Shown: in pieces, positions 10,350 through 22,214 of the stretch
How the letters are laid out: every line of letters begins with the position of its first letter
Position numbering within the stretch: position 1 is the stretch's first letter
From: Xylaria sp. FL1777
Taxonomy: Eukaryota > Ascomycota > Sordariomycetes > Xylariales > Xylariaceae
DNA: 64,000 nt
Assembly (NCBI GenBank): GCA_022578965.1
Contig: MU400616.1
Coordinates: 1 to 64,000, forward strand
Direction: 5' to 3'
The notes under the pieces: generated by a model
Told to the model about the DNA's origin: nothing
Seen by the model: the letters and a program-made list of their open reading frames with translations, nothing else
The model's database searches: none
Position numbers and translations under genes: made by a program

Positions 10350-13300
10350 CTTCTTTCCGGCACTGTATATATAGATTCCTAGATTCCTCTGCAAAATCTT
10401 GAAGGAAGCTGTACCGACAATTGAAGCCCCAAGTTTGAGGAAGCAAAAAAGGGATAGATACGATACTGTGGCGAGGGGATGAAAGAGGTAGGTCCAGTAT
10501 GCGTAGGCAGCTGAATTATTGACCCTCCCCCGCAGAGCTCCAATTGCGGTGAAGAACTGGCCACCGACAGCTCGGCTCGGTGCTTTTTGGGACTAGTATC
10601 AGCGGCTCATTCGCCACTCACAGCACCACTCAGGTTCGGACCCTAGTTGATCCAAGCGTCGTACGACCGTGGTGGAACTGACCGAGGTTTCAGGCCATTC
10701 GTGCCCTGACTAAGGCTGCTAATTCTCCTGACTCTTTCTCAGGGCTTTACAGCGTAACTACTGAGTAAGGTGCCTAGGTACCTACCTAAAGTAAATACTA
10801 AGTAGGTATTCAGCACACTCCAAGTTTAAGTTATTTCCAACATGTCTTCTAACGTTGACGAATTCGATATGGATTAGTTTTTAATATATAGTTTGCGTGA
10901 TACCTTTATACAGTAACAAATAGCTGAGAAGCAATCATGTCATCTATCCCTAATGTAAACTATGTTCACCATAGAGAAAGAGATAATAGGCCTATGCATG
11001 ATATACAACAATTGTATCATACCCAATGCTAATTAAATACCTAGCATCGTGGTGAGGGGGGAGCAAGTCTCATGAGAAAATCGATGAAATCATCCTGGGC
11101 TTTCTGTTTTCCCTCTCCCTCTCCCTCTCCCTTTCCCTCTCCATCTCCCTCTCGGTCATACTCAACATCGTTGAAGCAGTGGCAGAAAGTCCCTTCTACA
11201 CACACAATGTGTGACGCTGAAAATATAGATATCTTCGCTCCATGACGGTCCTATGTGGTCAAAGTAGGTCTAAGCTAACAATTTAGCCTGTTGGTCGTGT
11301 ATAGATGTCGTTTGTCAAGGTCTTAACATGTGCCGTTTGGCAGCTCTAGCCGTGCTCATCACGGCTTACCAGGCGAAGATACAAGGGAAATTAGGAAGAT
11401 ATGGGATGCTCCTCTTTTATGAATAGAGTAGGTCTAAAGATCTTAATGAGACGAGATAACTATGAATTTTGATAAATATCCATGCCATCCGTGTCCAAGA
11501 GCGTTTATCTTATAAAACACGGCAGTATAGAATCAGAATTGGGTCGCTATTACATATTAAGCTACTAGGTTTCTGCTATTATAACATCTACCAGCCCTAC
11601 GCACAAACAATGGAGCGGACCTGCATTTGAGGTGTGGAGCGGTGCTAGCAGTAGCGTGATAGGGAGTGGAGGATAAAGGGGAATGTAGCTTCATGGTGCA
11701 TTCCGGTAAGCGTTCTTCCCACCTAGGATTCATACCAACAGATACAATACTTATTAGGTATGTCGGCAGAGAAACTAGTTTGGTAGCTACTCTTTTGTTC
11801 CGAAAATGCTGTATCATAGGTGGCTATACTGCCCCCTTTTTGATTATTTGCATTCATGAGTAGACACTGCTATTATGCTCCAGCTCAACTTAGCTTTTCC
11901 TATCTGCAAAAAGGCCAAGCAGTGAGCGCTTTAAATAAAGAGTATCATTCTGGGTATAAGCATTATCTAGCGTCTCATAAAAATGGCTCGCGCCTGGTAA
12001 GAGCGTAGAGGGCATCCCATATAGGGCTATACAGCATTGGTCAACCACCGGAAATTTTCTCAATGGAGCAGGGGAGAAAATAGAGCTATACCCAGTTTCA
12101 TCAGTTGTGTTCGATCTTCCCTACGTACGATAAAGATCATCTGCAGAGATTTGTGACAGTGGTTCAAAGATACGGTAAGTGATCATAAGAGCCCGATGAG
12201 GCGTGTCGATAGACTTGCAGGAATATTATTAAGAATCGTCTTCGCCGAACCCTGGTTTTCGGTCTCGCATACAATAGGAATGGAATAGTGATAAAAACCC
12301 TCGTAGTGTTACAAGAAGAAGCAAAAAAAGGCGCTCCCCACGGTTGTAACCACGCAGATCCTGTGGAAAACTGGCAGTCTGGACCGGCGATAGTTGCCGG
12401 GAGCCTCTCCTCGGAATATCATAGCCGTGACGGAACTCTTCTGTGGGATACCGTATGCAAGTAAGCATCGCAATAAAGGCATTGGCACTTGAACCACCTT
12501 AGCATGGTGTGAGGTGGTATGATAAGAGTACCAAGCCAGTTCTAGATCGAAGGCTTTTGAGCTACTGTGTCACATTGAATATGTACTCGATCTTCTTTTT
12601 AGTTCCTATTTTAATAATCTATAGTTATCGGTTGCTAGTGAAGCTAACATCACGTCTCTGTAGGAGCTTGGAGTCTCATTGTCTCGGGAGTAGTCATCAT
12701 CATCCCCCCCTCACCCAAAGAAGTTGAGTATTCCCTATCCGTGTCATTGGAGCAGTACCGTATGCGCTCTTTTGATTCCACCATGTTGTGACGTGGGTAG
12801 GCTAATGCACGCAAAATGGAAAGGCGTACTGGGAAGGCAGATAAGAGCTTGGAGGCAGGCTAGGCCATCCGTCATTTGGATTTATACTCTGCCACACTCT
12901 GCCTACCTCTCGAAGCGGATACGTACATTATATTGATTCATGGGGTAGCTTATATTGTGAACTTCTCATATTATTGGCCCATGGCAAATGGTCATTGTAT
13001 AGTGACCGGCGAAGACTTGTTAGAGATTGATTGATTATTCCATGTTTAGGCATTTACTAAGTGATATATATCGAGTACGCATGCAACTTCAAGGTCTACT
13101 TCTTACGTACTAGAACTCTAGTGTGTATAGTTGAAGCAAACTATGAGAGCTATAGCCCATAGCCAAGTAAAATGCTACACTACGCAAGTGTATAAGCTGC
13201 CCCACGATATGGTGCAGGTCCGTGGCTATACTAATAATGTTCAGGCGAACCAGGCGGACAAATGTGCAGGGATTTATCGTCTATCTCCGAGATCCTAGCC

Positions 13301-13681
13301 TGCAATGGGACAACAAGCAGGGTACGCTCGTTCGGCTATTGGTCCGGTGTTGCGTGGATTGACAAGTTAATAAGGCACGTTTCCCGTAGTTTGTTGTCTC
13401 CTGGTATTGTCTCCTTTCCGCTATTTCAGAAATCTTCTGAAGTAAAGTAGGAAAACTTGCCCGTAGATCCTCTGAGATTTGGTAAAGACTGTCCTGGCGT
13501 TACAGCAAGGCAATTATCGTGCTCAACGGACTCCACGCGGGTCGTCTTAGGACTTCGCCACACACTTGCACCGTCAAGATCTCATGCACCGCTTACACAT
13601 ACGCAGTATGCAGACATTCCGAGCAGAAGGCTGACATCGTGGTCCACACAGTTCGCCTTACATTTCTTCCGCTACCCGAGC
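10350..13681. other. 3.3 kb gene-free region with a CCCTCT tandem tract
   Basis: The region lies between the desaturase promoter and the 3' end of the F-box gene. It contains a pyrimidine hexamer repeat (CCCTCT variants, 11111-11154), a TAGGTACCTA cluster near 10770-10810, and moderately AT-rich unique sequence. Short ORFs on both strands lack recognisable motifs or splice-supported extensions. I see no gene here. Confidence 0.5.
11111..11154. repeat. CCCTCT hexamer tandem repeat
   Basis: About seven copies of a CCCTCT unit with a few substitutions (CCCTTT, CCATCT). This is a simple microsatellite in intergenic DNA with no sign of function. Confidence 0.8.
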
Positions 13682-15784
13682 TTACCGGCCGAAATAGAAC
13701 TTCCGTCGTATTGCGAAGTGCATGGCGTTCTCATAGCGCGCCCAAGATAGGCTATCGCTGGGGTTGCCATCGAGAGGTGGAAGAGACTGATCCGTTGATG
13801 AGGCCAGCGCAGCATCTAGCGATGGGCTATTTATTGGTACGTCAGCTCCGCTGCATCTTACGGCCCCCATCGGGACATTGGTGACATTGGGGCTAGACCC
13901 CAACATCGTGCTTGACTTCGCTCGCTTGTTTTCGTCCGGGTCTGGTCCTTCGTGGGGATCATGTGAGGTTCGTTGGCCAAGGATATCTCCGCCGTAGATC
14001 ATGCTCTCGAATTTCGTTGCGGGGTCAAAACTCATGAAGACCAGGGCCTTGACACTCCCTTTGGAGCCATCACTAGTTGCGTAGATCAGCGAACGCTCAT
14101 CACCCGTTGCAGTCACAGAACCCTGGTAACCTGGGACATTCAGGAGTTGCTCAACCCTGACCAGACTATGGTTCGGCCCTAGTGAGTCTTGCTCGGGGGG
14201 CCAAATATATATCGTATTGGCTTGATAAGGCTGTGTGTCTGCCTGCATCGAGGGCTCGCTGACAGTCCTCGGAGTCTCTAATAGCGGTTGTCTTGGTGTC
14301 AACTGTGCACCCGGTTTCAATCTTCTATAGCCAGTTCGGAGACGTAGTCGCTGCACGCCAGAGGTGTCCATATACGTATCGTCAATAAGATCAATGAAGG
14401 TGTGGCAGCATCGAATGTAGGCGCAAAAGTGCGTTTTGCTTCGTACCAATAATGATGCAATAGAGCTATCATCTCCTACATGAACATACTCGGGCCATCG
14501 ATCTGGAATAGGGGTTTCAGACTGTGGGTGGTCGCCCACACCTCTCCGCATCGTAGGAGTTCTGAATCTTTGCTGACCCCCCCGGATGGTCTCTTCGTGG
14601 AACACAACCTCTGTTGTGTAATATGTGCGCTGACTTCCACTGTGGCCTGTCAACCATTCTTTCCTGCATTCCAAGATAACAAGGTCCCCGCTACCCTCGT
14701 CCATCTCCAAGGAGAGAAACCCCCAGCGATCATCAATAGGACCTTCGGAATGCTTCCTCCTCCAGCTGTCTTCGTCCTTCATTACCTGAAGTTTAGAAAG
14801 AACAGGGTCATCCAAGGGGAAACGAAAGCAATAGTAGTGAGATTGCCATTCAGGGTCGTCGGCTTCGTAAAGAGTCTGGTTGGAGAGGCCGTAAAAATAG
14901 TCACCGAATATCTCAAAACAGACTGTCGATCCTATGTCGCATCCTGCCAAGTTTGACATGTACATCCGGGACTGTGGGAGCCAAGAGTTACTATTCAAAT
15001 CGTAGCCCTTAAGAACCCATTTCATAAACCCATCAGCTCCCTCCTCGGAATGTGTCCCGTAGTAGAGAAACTTGTCGTTATTCCTGACGAATAGCTTGGC
15101 CGTCGAAGAGAGGCGGAATGCCTCAAGTATTTGTCTTGATTGAGGTTTGAAAATAAGAAGCCAGTTTTCCGTCTCACGCAAAGCAAAAGATAACAGGCAA
15201 CTTACGACCCCGGCTGCTTGGTAGAGTACTCTGAACTTATACTTGCGACAGTTTGCTGCTTGCGGGACAGCGTGGCTTAGAAGCATTGGAATATTCACGA
15301 CTAGTTCCTGATTGGTTGACCCATGGACATCGAGGATTCGAAGCCACCGCTGCGGCCGGTCTTCGATGATGTAACATAGCTTGCCATTGAAGAACCCGTA
15401 CGAATCAGCGCAACCGACGATGCCCACGACGTATGGGGAAGCCCTCGATAGCGCGTCGCGACGCTTTGCGAGGCGACGCAATGCCCGCGAGAAGTGCCCC
15501 GTCTTGGACGCCTCCCGGGCCTCGAGAGTTCCAGGCACTTTGTTCTGAGGCGACAGTGTTAGCTGATGGTCTACTTCTCCCTCCCTCCGACGGCGTTATA
15601 GGCCCGACACTCTACTTACCATGATAACCGGCTTGCAGAAACGGTCATCACGTATAATATAATGAAAGTGTTTACTGCACAGCGACCAGTGGAAGACATC
15701 CTCAATATCCAAGTATTCCACGGTGCACGCGACTAACTCGTAAGGAAGACGCTGTAATCCCGGAGTCCCGGACGGAGTAGTCAT
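13682..15784 (-). CDS. F-box protein with uncharacterised C-terminal region
   Basis: Exons 15784-15620 and 15544-13682 (75-nt intron, phase 0) give 675 residues. Residues 13-50 form an F-box (LPYELVACTVEYLDIEDV then FHWSLCSKHFHYII), which would bind Skp1 in an SCF ubiquitin ligase. The remaining 620 residues have the look of a degenerate beta-propeller: recurring aromatic strands such as WLRILDVHG, KFLYYGTH and YEADDPEWQSHYYCFRF. I could not assign a repeat family. Fungi carry many such F-box proteins of unknown substrate. The long second exon is open and codon use looks normal. The F-box is confident; the substrate is unknown. Confidence 0.82.
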
Positions 15785-16791
15785 TTGTTCCGCCCCCCAC
15801 TTGGCCAGAGATGATGTCCTCCGAAGTCGAGTGAATCAAGAGCATTTGCAGCCACATCGGCACGAAGATGAGCTTTCTTCGGTAAGTGTCTAGCTTCGTG
15901 GCCATCGTGGAAGGCTGCAAATGGGGGTCTCTCTCCGGCGCGGCTCTCGTCTGCTTAAGTACATGCTGCTGCTTGCTGGCAAGTTAGGGGAGAGGACACT
16001 CCCGCCTCCCTTGGTATGTGAGAACAACTCAAGCGTTCCGGCCATGTACGTAGCCGCATGGATCCCTGGCTGTCTGGTAGTCAAGGCGTACAAGATGAGG
16101 GAGGAAATCCAAACACCACTCAGAGCCTATAGTTTGACAGCCCCAACGGCTAGGGTAGCACTAGGTAAGGTGCCATATCGCCGATGTACGTAGTACATCA
16201 GGTATGTGTGAGATACATATGCAGCCCAGGAAGAAGCTATCCATATCAAGGTATCCGAAGAAGAGCCTCATAGCCTTAGGCCGCAAATGTGGCTAACACT
16301 AGAGCCTGCATGAGAAGCACCAGCATCAACGAATAGGTACTACTTGTTGTACATGTGCAGGAGTCAGTTACCACATTAGCCGTTTTCTACCCCAAATGTA
16401 ACTGGCATCCATACGTATACGCACATCTTCTTCAACTACTGTCGTCGTAGTGATCACTAGCCCCAATGTTGGCCTCACCAAACTCAACAGAAATTCGTGT
16501 CTACCTCTAAGTATGTGGCCAGGCCAGGCCAGGCCCCGACACTGTAGTCGAGGTCACGCGAGATGGCCGTCTTCCCCGCCCCGGTGGAGTCACATTCGCA
16601 TCCATGTACGAGTTCTGCCCCTCTCACCTGTATAAAGCCGGGCAACAAGACACCAGATGGAGCCGTCTGCATTGAAGATTGAGGCTCTGCCAATTACCCC
16701 TCAGCCCAGCCTCAACCGCAGCGGCTCTACCATCCCATCCACGAACTTGGAACTTGTCACATTTACCTCATTGTATACCATTCTGGTCAAC

Positions 16792-17110
16792 GATGAAGGC
16801 GCTTTTCCTCGAGACTTCGGGTGCTCAGCTGAATTCATCCCTACCTATAGCTCAGGTCGATGGACTTGACTAGCCCAACATGAGGCAGGTAGCAAGACAT
16901 GTGGCGCGGGACGTGCTTATTACGGAAACCTATGACCTGGGTTCTCAGGCATTACCACCTCTCCCTTTGTTTGTCGATTTGTTTGGTGTTACCACAGCTA
17001 ATCATTTGTCTGGTTTAGATGTGCACAACCTGCCACGACTGGTGTCAAACCCAAGGGCTCGGCTGTGGACTGACCGTGAGACACGGTGGATAGCCCCCGC
17101 AGTAACCCCT
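16792..17110 (+). pseudogene. possible relic of a zinc-type (MDR) alcohol dehydrogenase N-terminus
   Basis: Starting at an ATG at 16792, the frame reads MKALFLETSG then SLPIAQVDG, which resembles the opening of medium-chain dehydrogenases. An in-frame TAG follows. The same frame then continues with QVARHVARDVL, reminiscent of the family's GQVVVKVxAADVL, and PLPLFVDLFGV. Farther on the match fades and no cofactor domain is seen. I read this as a decayed 5' fragment, but chance resemblance is possible because the judgement was made by eye. Confidence 0.3.
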
Positions 17111-18689
17111 ACGTATGATATGGGCTGTGCTGGAGCAAGCGTTGCCCTAGCCCTCCCTGGCCATACCGATATCTTCGGGGAGGTGATGGGAGGTAATGGA
17201 AGAGAATGCAACACGGGTCCGGTTACAGGCCTGTAGACAAACTCGGATCGACCGAACTGTTGCATTGATGACGGCAGGATGTGGGAGGTCTTGATCTTCC
17301 CAGCCGTCCTCCTGCGCCATCTCAACAAAAACCCCAGCCTCCTTGTTACATTATGGGGGCCACGGAGCTCATACAAACTTGGGGGTATGCATCGACACCA
17401 ACATCTCCAATTGCCAATCGTAAACAGAATACACGGCAGTTCTATTGAGTCGTGAACTTTACCACTGGCTGATCAACTCTTGATCGCCGGTATCCGATAT
17501 CTAAGTGGCCAGAGCAACAGTCCATTTCAGCACTGCGTCGGACTCCGGCGATGCACATGCGACAGTAGGCTCTGGATTCGTTTACCCAGCGGCTGTAATG
17601 ATTGTAGCCCTATACCCAAAGACGTCCTCTTAGGGGCACCCACGTGTCAAGCCATGTTCAAAATGGGATGTCGGCATCGGCAGAGCACGCTGACAAGAGC
17701 CATAATGTGACTTGGCGGATTCACCGTCTCGAGGATGATGCCAGCACGAGTCAGTGCCACGGACGCTATGATGGCAAATAGAGTTTCCATTGGTCAGCTT
17801 AATACGCGGTGTATGCGTGTTAGCAATCATTGCCACTCTGGCGGTGGCTGAGGGAAATTCCCTCTTAGCTAGAGAGGGATAGCCCTCTTTATTGTTCACT
17901 GTGGTAAGTGATTGGTCACATTAATATCAAACCTTCTTTACGCTTGAGGCTCAATTTCCAGTCCAGATACCTGCACATAAATGATTCGCTATCGACAATT
18001 ATCAATTCTCACCTATCATTTTTTTTGTAGTTGCACAGCATATCGAACAACCGGCATATGAGTAAGGGATGTATCAATTGTTAGCAAACGTTATTATCAC
18101 CTATCAGCCTTTTTTTTCGTGGTCTGCTGACTGATTTTACTGATAAGACGACTTAGTCCTCAATAGATAGACCAAAGCTTACCTTGGTACGTATCACAAA
18201 CGAATATGTGTCAGATTTAAACACATGACACGACTTCCTGAAGAAGTGCAGTTTTACGTAGCTTTGGTTTAGCTCCGACACCGAGGAAAGCTACCATGTG
18301 TTGTGGTTAAGGTAAGGAGACGATAATCCGCATCCTCTGCCCTGTCAGGAATCTGCCTTTTTCTGCGGCAAGGCTGCGCAAATAGTTGCTTCGTTTGAAC
18401 CGGAGAGAGGAACCTCACCAAAAGCAGTATGCAGGCCAAGGTACTTCTTGCCAATTTGGGGGCGGTTATTCGTATTCATCCTGTATTTCTGGTTGAATGG
18501 AACATCATTATCGAGAAGGGTAATGCGGCTCTCTCTCTCTATCTCTTCTCTCCGTTGATGTCCAATCTCACCGGATTTAGGTATCGACACATGAAGAATT
18601 TCATTGCAGATAAGCATTCCAGAAATAACTGGCTGAGACGATATATGGCGGGATTTACGCCGAAATTGATATTGATAAGGGGACGGTTC

Positions 18690-19340
18690 CCGTTGAAAAA
18701 AAAAAAAAAATGAAAATGAAAATAAAGGAAAGAGAAGAAGAAAAATAAAGAAAAAAAGGGTCTATGAGCTCTCTAGTAGAAACTACGGTACTATGACGAG
18801 ACAGTATTAATAATAAGTGTGGTAAAGTTTTCCATAAAATTTAATAAAATGGAAAGAGATCAAGGGAAATGGTAGTAAGTCTAGAACCGAGAGTAGATAT
18901 GTAGAAGCGATCGTTGCTGTCTGCTAATAACTAGACATATTTTCAAGTGATCATAAGTAACTTGCAAACAATTGAAGGAATATCAACCTTTTGCTTAGAA
19001 ATTTACAAAATATCTATTAGAATTACTACATACGATTTTCCAAGACGAATGTTAATACTTCTAGACGAAAATAGATGGACTAATAAGTTGAGACGTTATT
19101 TAAAATTTACTACCTTTATTAGACCCCCATTAAGGACTTTGATGTATTATCATAGGAAGGATACCATATTTTCTTTTTATTCTACGCTTCTTCCTCTTCA
19201 ATAACCTATTATGCTCAAAAAAAGTCATATATACTTAAACTCATTAAAAGAGCTTTACCTAGCTTCATACTAGCTAGAGAAAATCGTCGTTCAAAATACT
19301 AGCACTATTACTACACTACAGATCATCTACCTAATGAAAC
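18690..19340. other. AT-rich island starting with a poly-A run
   Basis: A 14-base A run near 18696-18710 opens a purine-rich then AT-rich stretch. Its composition differs from the flanks but is far milder than the 1-2950 block. No protein similarity was recognised. It may be an old transposon fragment. Confidence 0.35.
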
Positions 19341-20680
19341 TTACTATAACCTACACAGAACAAGACAGAAGGTATCGATTAATGACACATTAATGTCCTA
19401 ATGATCGAACTACGTTGAAGTTACCAGCACCACCGTAATACTACCAGATGACTAATATATTTCACGTTTTGCTTGAAAATGTACTGGGTCATTCGCTGCT
19501 AGTTATGTTACCACATATACACGCTGCCTGCAACCGGGGATATTCAGACGAATAGAGGGACATAACGTCAGCATTTAATATTAGTGATCGCATAGGGTAT
19601 CCCGCGTTCAATATGGGTGCCTAACAACCCCAGACATAATTATGTACACCGAACTCTCTGCTCACGGGCCCGAAAGGCGAGCTTCTAGGACGCTATGCAC
19701 AGTTGAAATGTAGGTGGTCGATTTTCACTGCTGCCCGCGGTTCTGATTCGACTCACCCTCAGGAGATGGCGTGCCGTGGCCCTGCCTTCGTTCCCGGTCT
19801 TGTTGCTATTGATCGGTCAACAAATCGAGCCAATGACATCAAAGACAAAATCCCGCACGTACAGCAGTCCACCTTGCTTCATTGATGGAGTGACGCGTAT
19901 AGCTGGATCGGACCGGCTTAGTATGTATTGCAAGCCACAGTCGGAGGTGGACTAGTTCAGGGATAGATTTACGCAAAGAGAACCCAGGCCATACAGAAGG
20001 CGGCAGCCGGTGCCATAATCGTCTGTTCCCATGACTTAGCATGCACAACCCCTCTCATGATGTCTGGCTTATAGCATACCCGGGGTGTGAGGTTTCCTCT
20101 TGGGGCCATCTTGAGGCTTTGGGAAGTTGAGTTATTAAGAGGTTTGCCGACAAGCGAGAAGATCAAGCCCTTGAACTAGATAGCATCGACAACCTTTTTA
20201 CATGATAATGTGGAATACTGAAGTGGCTCTATTGTGCGTTTGTTAGTAGGCACTTTTGCAACATACAAAATAACTCCTTCGGTAACGATAACTTGATTCG
20301 GTTTTGCAACGTCGGTATCCGTTTTACGAAAGAACTTACGACGCGATGCGGTCGACGCCACTTTATAATGTGGCGGCAAGTGTGGCTTTCCGCTCTACAT
20401 TAAAGTTACCACTGCCAACCGAAACCGGACCGGCGCACTAGTCAAATTCCGGAACCTAGGTACCTAACCTTATCCACTTCTAGCCGCTACCTACCCACTT
20501 ACGTAGTTATTCTTAGGTATATCTACCTAACTGTTAGCTCCTACACTTCAATCAACCCACGTATGCCATTTCTCTCTACGGCTAACATCAAAAGAGCAGC
20601 CTGCTCTTCTCAGACCATGAAAGCCAAACCCGCCATGACTTAGACATTTCGCATAACGAGCTTTTGTCGCGACCGGCAAA

Positions 20681-21918
20681 ATGTCTACTACTACCGTGCT
20701 GTCCCTCGTGGGCTGGGCGTTTCTCCCCAGTGTAAGCCTCTCTTCCTCAATAGCTCTCTATACCCATCTCTTTCTCTAATACCCGGTATCCTTCCTCTTT
20801 TCCCTCCTCCTCCTCCGGGTCTCTACCAACTTACACAAAGAAACTATTATCTACGGAGATAGCTAAAACTGACTTCTCTTCCACACCAACAGCTCGTAAC
20901 CGGCTGGGTCCAATCCATATACTACGGGCTAACCATCCGCGCGGGCGACTCGCGGCCCCAACCGAACTCGCCACGGTGGCAGCAACACCGACGGCGCATA
21001 CACACGCTCGTGATAACGCTGTACCTGCTATACACGATCTACGAGGCGCACTGGGAGCTGCAGCGGCGGGGGAGCTTCTACGCGTCGCTGGGCGTGCCCC
21101 TGAACGCCAGCGAGCGCATCATCAAGAGTCGCTTCCGCCGCCTCGCTGCCCTGCACCACCCCGACAAAGTCTCCCACACCGCGGGCGCGAGCGACGCCGC
21201 AGACGACTTCTTCATCCATCTCAAGACGGCCGCCGAGGCACTGACGGACCCGGTGCGGCGCTTCGCGTACGAGCGTTTCGGGCCCGATATCCTGGCGTGG
21301 CGTAACTGCATCACGCTCCGCGACTATGTGTGGTGGGGCCTGCAGACGCAGGTACTGATGCACTACGGCGTGGCGGCCGCGGGCCTCTACGGGCTAGGGC
21401 TCCTGGGGTACTTGGACGTCGGGCGTCACTGGCGGTGGGTAACACTACTCTGCCTCTGCACCTTCGAGGCGCACACCGTCATGTGCCCACGGTTCCCGGC
21501 CTTCCTGGACACGCTCGTGAACCCCTTCCTCGTGCGCTTCACCTCGCAGGCGCCTTACTTACCCTTCCAGGCCATCGACTTCGCCCGCCGCGTCGCCTTG
21601 GCCATCTCCATTGCGATCGGACAGCTCGCACCCGTGCTCCGGCCGGCCAACGCCGCGGACGATAAGGCGCTGGAGCAGAACCTCGACCGTCTGGAACAGA
21701 CCGCCAAGACTATGGATGCCGACGCCATGCGCCTCATGGAGCTTGAGATGGCGCCGTTTGTGGGCGACTCCGAGGTCGTCAAGGAAATGCGGTCGAAGCT
21801 GAAAGAATGGCTTGTGCAGAACACGATCCGCGCCGATCCCATGGTCAGGGACGCGCTTGGCAGATCGCTGCAGAAGAGGAGGGTTGATGCACCTGCAGGA
21901 GCGAGAGGGACTAAATAG
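20681..21918 (+). CDS. J-domain (DnaJ) membrane protein
   Basis: Exons 20681-20731 and 20893-21918 (161-nt intron, phase 0) give 358 residues. A hydrophobic N-terminus (about 5-30) and a second membrane segment (TLVITLYLLYTIYEA, about 55-69) are followed by a J domain (about 78-146). Its HPD motif (His106-Pro107-Asp108, in LHHPDKV) stimulates Hsp70 ATPase. Two or three more hydrophobic segments (about 170-220) precede a coiled-coil-like, charged C-terminus. The arrangement resembles fungal ER J proteins such as the Sec63/Erj type, but the Sec63 Brl domain is not recognisable, so I do not call it SEC63. It is convergent with the MFS gene, with 296 bp between stops. Confidence 0.85.
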
Positions 21919-22214
21919 AGGCCTAGGTTACCTACCTATATAGACAAATGAGCACATAAATAAATACCCCTGAATTACCTACTCCGCACCTGTTTTCTAT
22001 AACGAGTCATTATGAACTAATCCGATATTATGATCCTCGAGAAGTGATGCAAGAATATCAACTAAATTTGGGACGACAGCTTTTTGGCTCCGCCTGATAA
22101 ATACCACGCTACCTAGGTAGATGAAATCCAATGCTATATATACCGCTGCTCTCTAAGCGACGTCTTTCATACACTCGCTGAGCCCCTATTCCTTCCTCGG
22201 ATCGCCCGCCTTGC

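Larger units (their letters stand above)
15785..20680. other. 4.9 kb gene-poor region
   Basis: The region lies between the F-box gene start and the J-domain gene start. Apart from a possible dehydrogenase relic (16792-17110) and an A-rich island (18690-19340), I see no coding structure. The last 250 bp before 20681 contain TAGGTACCTA-type motifs (20455-20525) and presumably the J-domain gene promoter. Confidence 0.45.

Noticed and set aside
20681..21918. Calling the J-domain protein SEC63
   Set aside because: The Brl region that defines Sec63 is not recognisable and the protein is much shorter than Sec63.
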